From positions 1 through 27,199 of IMG/VR virus record IMGVR_UViG_3300046327_000092: a stretch of 27,199 bases of DNA; one strand, written 5' to 3'. This DNA is from a virus. Made by a program: the position numbers and the translations under genes. The notes beneath the pieces were generated by a model. It saw only the letters and a program-made list of their open reading frames with translations, did no database searches and was not told where the DNA came from. Positions 26,092-27,199 of this stretch are shown here, piece by piece (positions within the stretch are counted from its first letter, which is position 1; every line of letters starts with the position of its first letter).

Positions 26092-27199
26092 ATGCAAAGG
26101 TTTGAAGATATGTATATTCGGGTTCTGGAGGAAAGATTTTATACATATAAAATGCCTGAAGATAAGTCTCTTACAATGTATGATTTTTATGTATTGGATT
26201 ATCTGAACTATTTATTGGACCAACCATCAAAGAATTTTCGTGATCTACCATCGGATTTGGAGGACAGTGTTCGTTCGGCTGTTCAAAATCTGTATCCTGC
26301 CTTAAGGGAAGAATTATTGAATGCGGTGTTCTATGCCATATGTGCGGAGATTCGACATGCTGAAGTAAACAAATTAAATCGAACCTTACTAAATGAACAC
26401 CCTAAGTATGTGGAGTTGTACAAGCATTGGTTAAAATATAAAAACTTTCATGGTAAGAGTCTTATTGATAAGGAAGAACTCATGAATTTGTATGATGTTA
26501 AAAAACCATCATCTGTTAAAAGAACCCCCCAATCCGAAAAGAGCAATGATGCAGGTCGAAATATATCATATAAAGCCGCGAACTATGCCATAGAACAAAC
26601 TGGTCTATCCACGGCGGATTTCGTAAAGATGTGTGAATATCTTTACGATTATGGAACTTGGGCAACTTCTTATGGTGGTAAGGCATGGGCTAATATATGT
26701 AAAGGATGGTTGATGTTAAATGAAGCCGATCAAATCAACACTTCCGTAAAGGATGATAAGACTAAACAAAAATCTACCAAAAAACCGATGGGTGTTGCCA
26801 TCGACCACATTTATGATCTACAACACAACACAGATACGGTATTCAACAAACTGACATCTTATTATAAAGGAGGTTATTTTTGGATTTTAAAAGCATTGGA
26901 TGATAAAGCCAATACAGATAGTTATCACAAACTTTTAAGTAAAAGCTCGGGAACCGTTAAGGCCATGGCCCTACCAATTTTATATAACAAACTTGGAACC
27001 ACATGGGAAAAGGAAATAAAATTGGAAAAACCAGCACCCGCAACCATTCTTGGTTTACCACCCATAGATTTAGATTTTGGTAATAAACTAACTGATACCA
27101 ATACCCCCGATACCTATACGCCTGATGTGGGGGATGTTTTAGAATATGAATCTATAATAACTAAAACTACTATTAAAATAATCATTTCTAATATAGAAC
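26092..27199 (+). CDS. Large unknown phage protein, 3' end outside window
   Basis: An open frame runs from ATG 26092 to the window edge (369 complete codons) without a stop. It starts MQRFEDMYIRVLEERFYTYK. The N-terminal 120 residues are helical and acidic. A distinctive middle motif is CEYLYDYGTWATSYGGKAWA followed by NICKGWLMLNEA (about residues 185-215), after a Lys/Ser-rich linker. The later part is Pro/Thr-rich (NTPDTYTPDVGDV). No family is recognised. A late promoter 5 bases upstream suggests a structural or late-assembly function. Confidence 0.8.
   Translation, partial: MQRFEDMYIRVLEERFYTYKMPEDKSLTMYDFYVLDYLNYLLDQPSKNFRDLPSDLEDSVRSAVQNLYPALREELLNAVFYAICAEIRHAEVNKLNRTLLNEHPKYVELYKHWLKYKNFHGKSLIDKEELMNLYDVKKPSSVKRTPQSEKSNDAGRNISYKAANYAIEQTGLSTADFVKMCEYLYDYGTWATSYGGKAWANICKGWLMLNEADQINTSVKDDKTKQKSTKKPMGVAIDHIYDLQHNTDTVFNKLTSYYKGGYFWILKALDDKANTDSYHKLLSKSSGTVKAMALPILYNKLGTTWEKEIKLEKPAPATILGLPPIDLDFGNKLTDTNTPDTYTPDVGDVLEYESIITKTTIKIIISNIE

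Overview
The window is a contiguous piece of a large AT-rich tailed phage of the T4-like (contractile tail) superfamily. The evidence is the C-terminal part of a gp23-type major capsid protein at the left edge, a split gp5-type baseplate hub and spike, T4-style late promoters (TATAAATA or CTAAATA), a very large tRNA array, and a complete set of phage metabolic and lysis genes. A lipobox-plus-C-terminal-membrane-anchor spanin indicates a Gram-negative host. The sigma70-like promoters (TTGACA, 16 bases, TATAAT) fit a standard proteobacterial polymerase. A tRNA-His without G-1 and with A73 weakly suggests an alphaproteobacterium.

Layout: (1) 1-4725, late structural genes on the + strand: gp23, two unknown proteins, baseplate hub OB protein and spike. 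(2) 4720-7889, a minus-strand operon: adenosylcobalamin-dependent ribonucleotide reductase, a small BFD-like [2Fe-2S] protein and a ClpP-like protease. (3) 8057-9485, small late proteins including a VWA-domain protein. (4) 9500-18310, an accessory region with about 20 tRNA or tRNA-like genes, several structured non-coding RNAs, four HNH endonuclease genes or remnants, MazG, DUF5662 and small unknown proteins, and several frameshifted genes. (5) 18672-20841, a minus-strand lysis cassette: membrane protein, unimolecular spanin, putative holin and pesticin/T4-like endolysin. (6) 20901-27199, RlpA-like protein, YopX-like protein, membrane protein, a 692-residue unknown protein, DUF4326, a CCA-adding enzyme and a further large unknown gene that runs off the right edge.

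The most striking element lies at 18001-18230. It contains 37 bases that match, with one change, the GTPase-associated centre (L11/thiostrepton-binding domain) of bacterial 23S rRNA. The missing 3' part of the domain reappears 162 bases later and is closed by a helix in the same register as rRNA helix 42. It looks like a phage-encoded, split mimic of the ribosomal factor-binding site, placed between two tRNA genes.

The tRNA array has further oddities. Two serine-type tRNAs (long variable arm, G73) carry Glu (TTC) and Trp (CCA) anticodons. One short-armed tRNA carries a Leu AAG anticodon. There is an amber-suppressor tRNA (CTA). Several tRNAs have an unpaired 1-72 position. One tRNA-like acceptor/T-arm module encloses about 150 bases of extra RNA.

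Gene expression appears unusual. Nearly every promoter-proximal gene has its -10 element only 5-7 bases before the ATG, in both the late and the sigma70-like class, so these mRNAs should be leaderless. I found no convincing Shine-Dalgarno sequence anywhere. The CCA-adding enzyme fits an array in which only some tRNAs encode CCA. The RNR gene ends in a 10-bp tandem duplication that cuts off its canonical CxxxxC tail.
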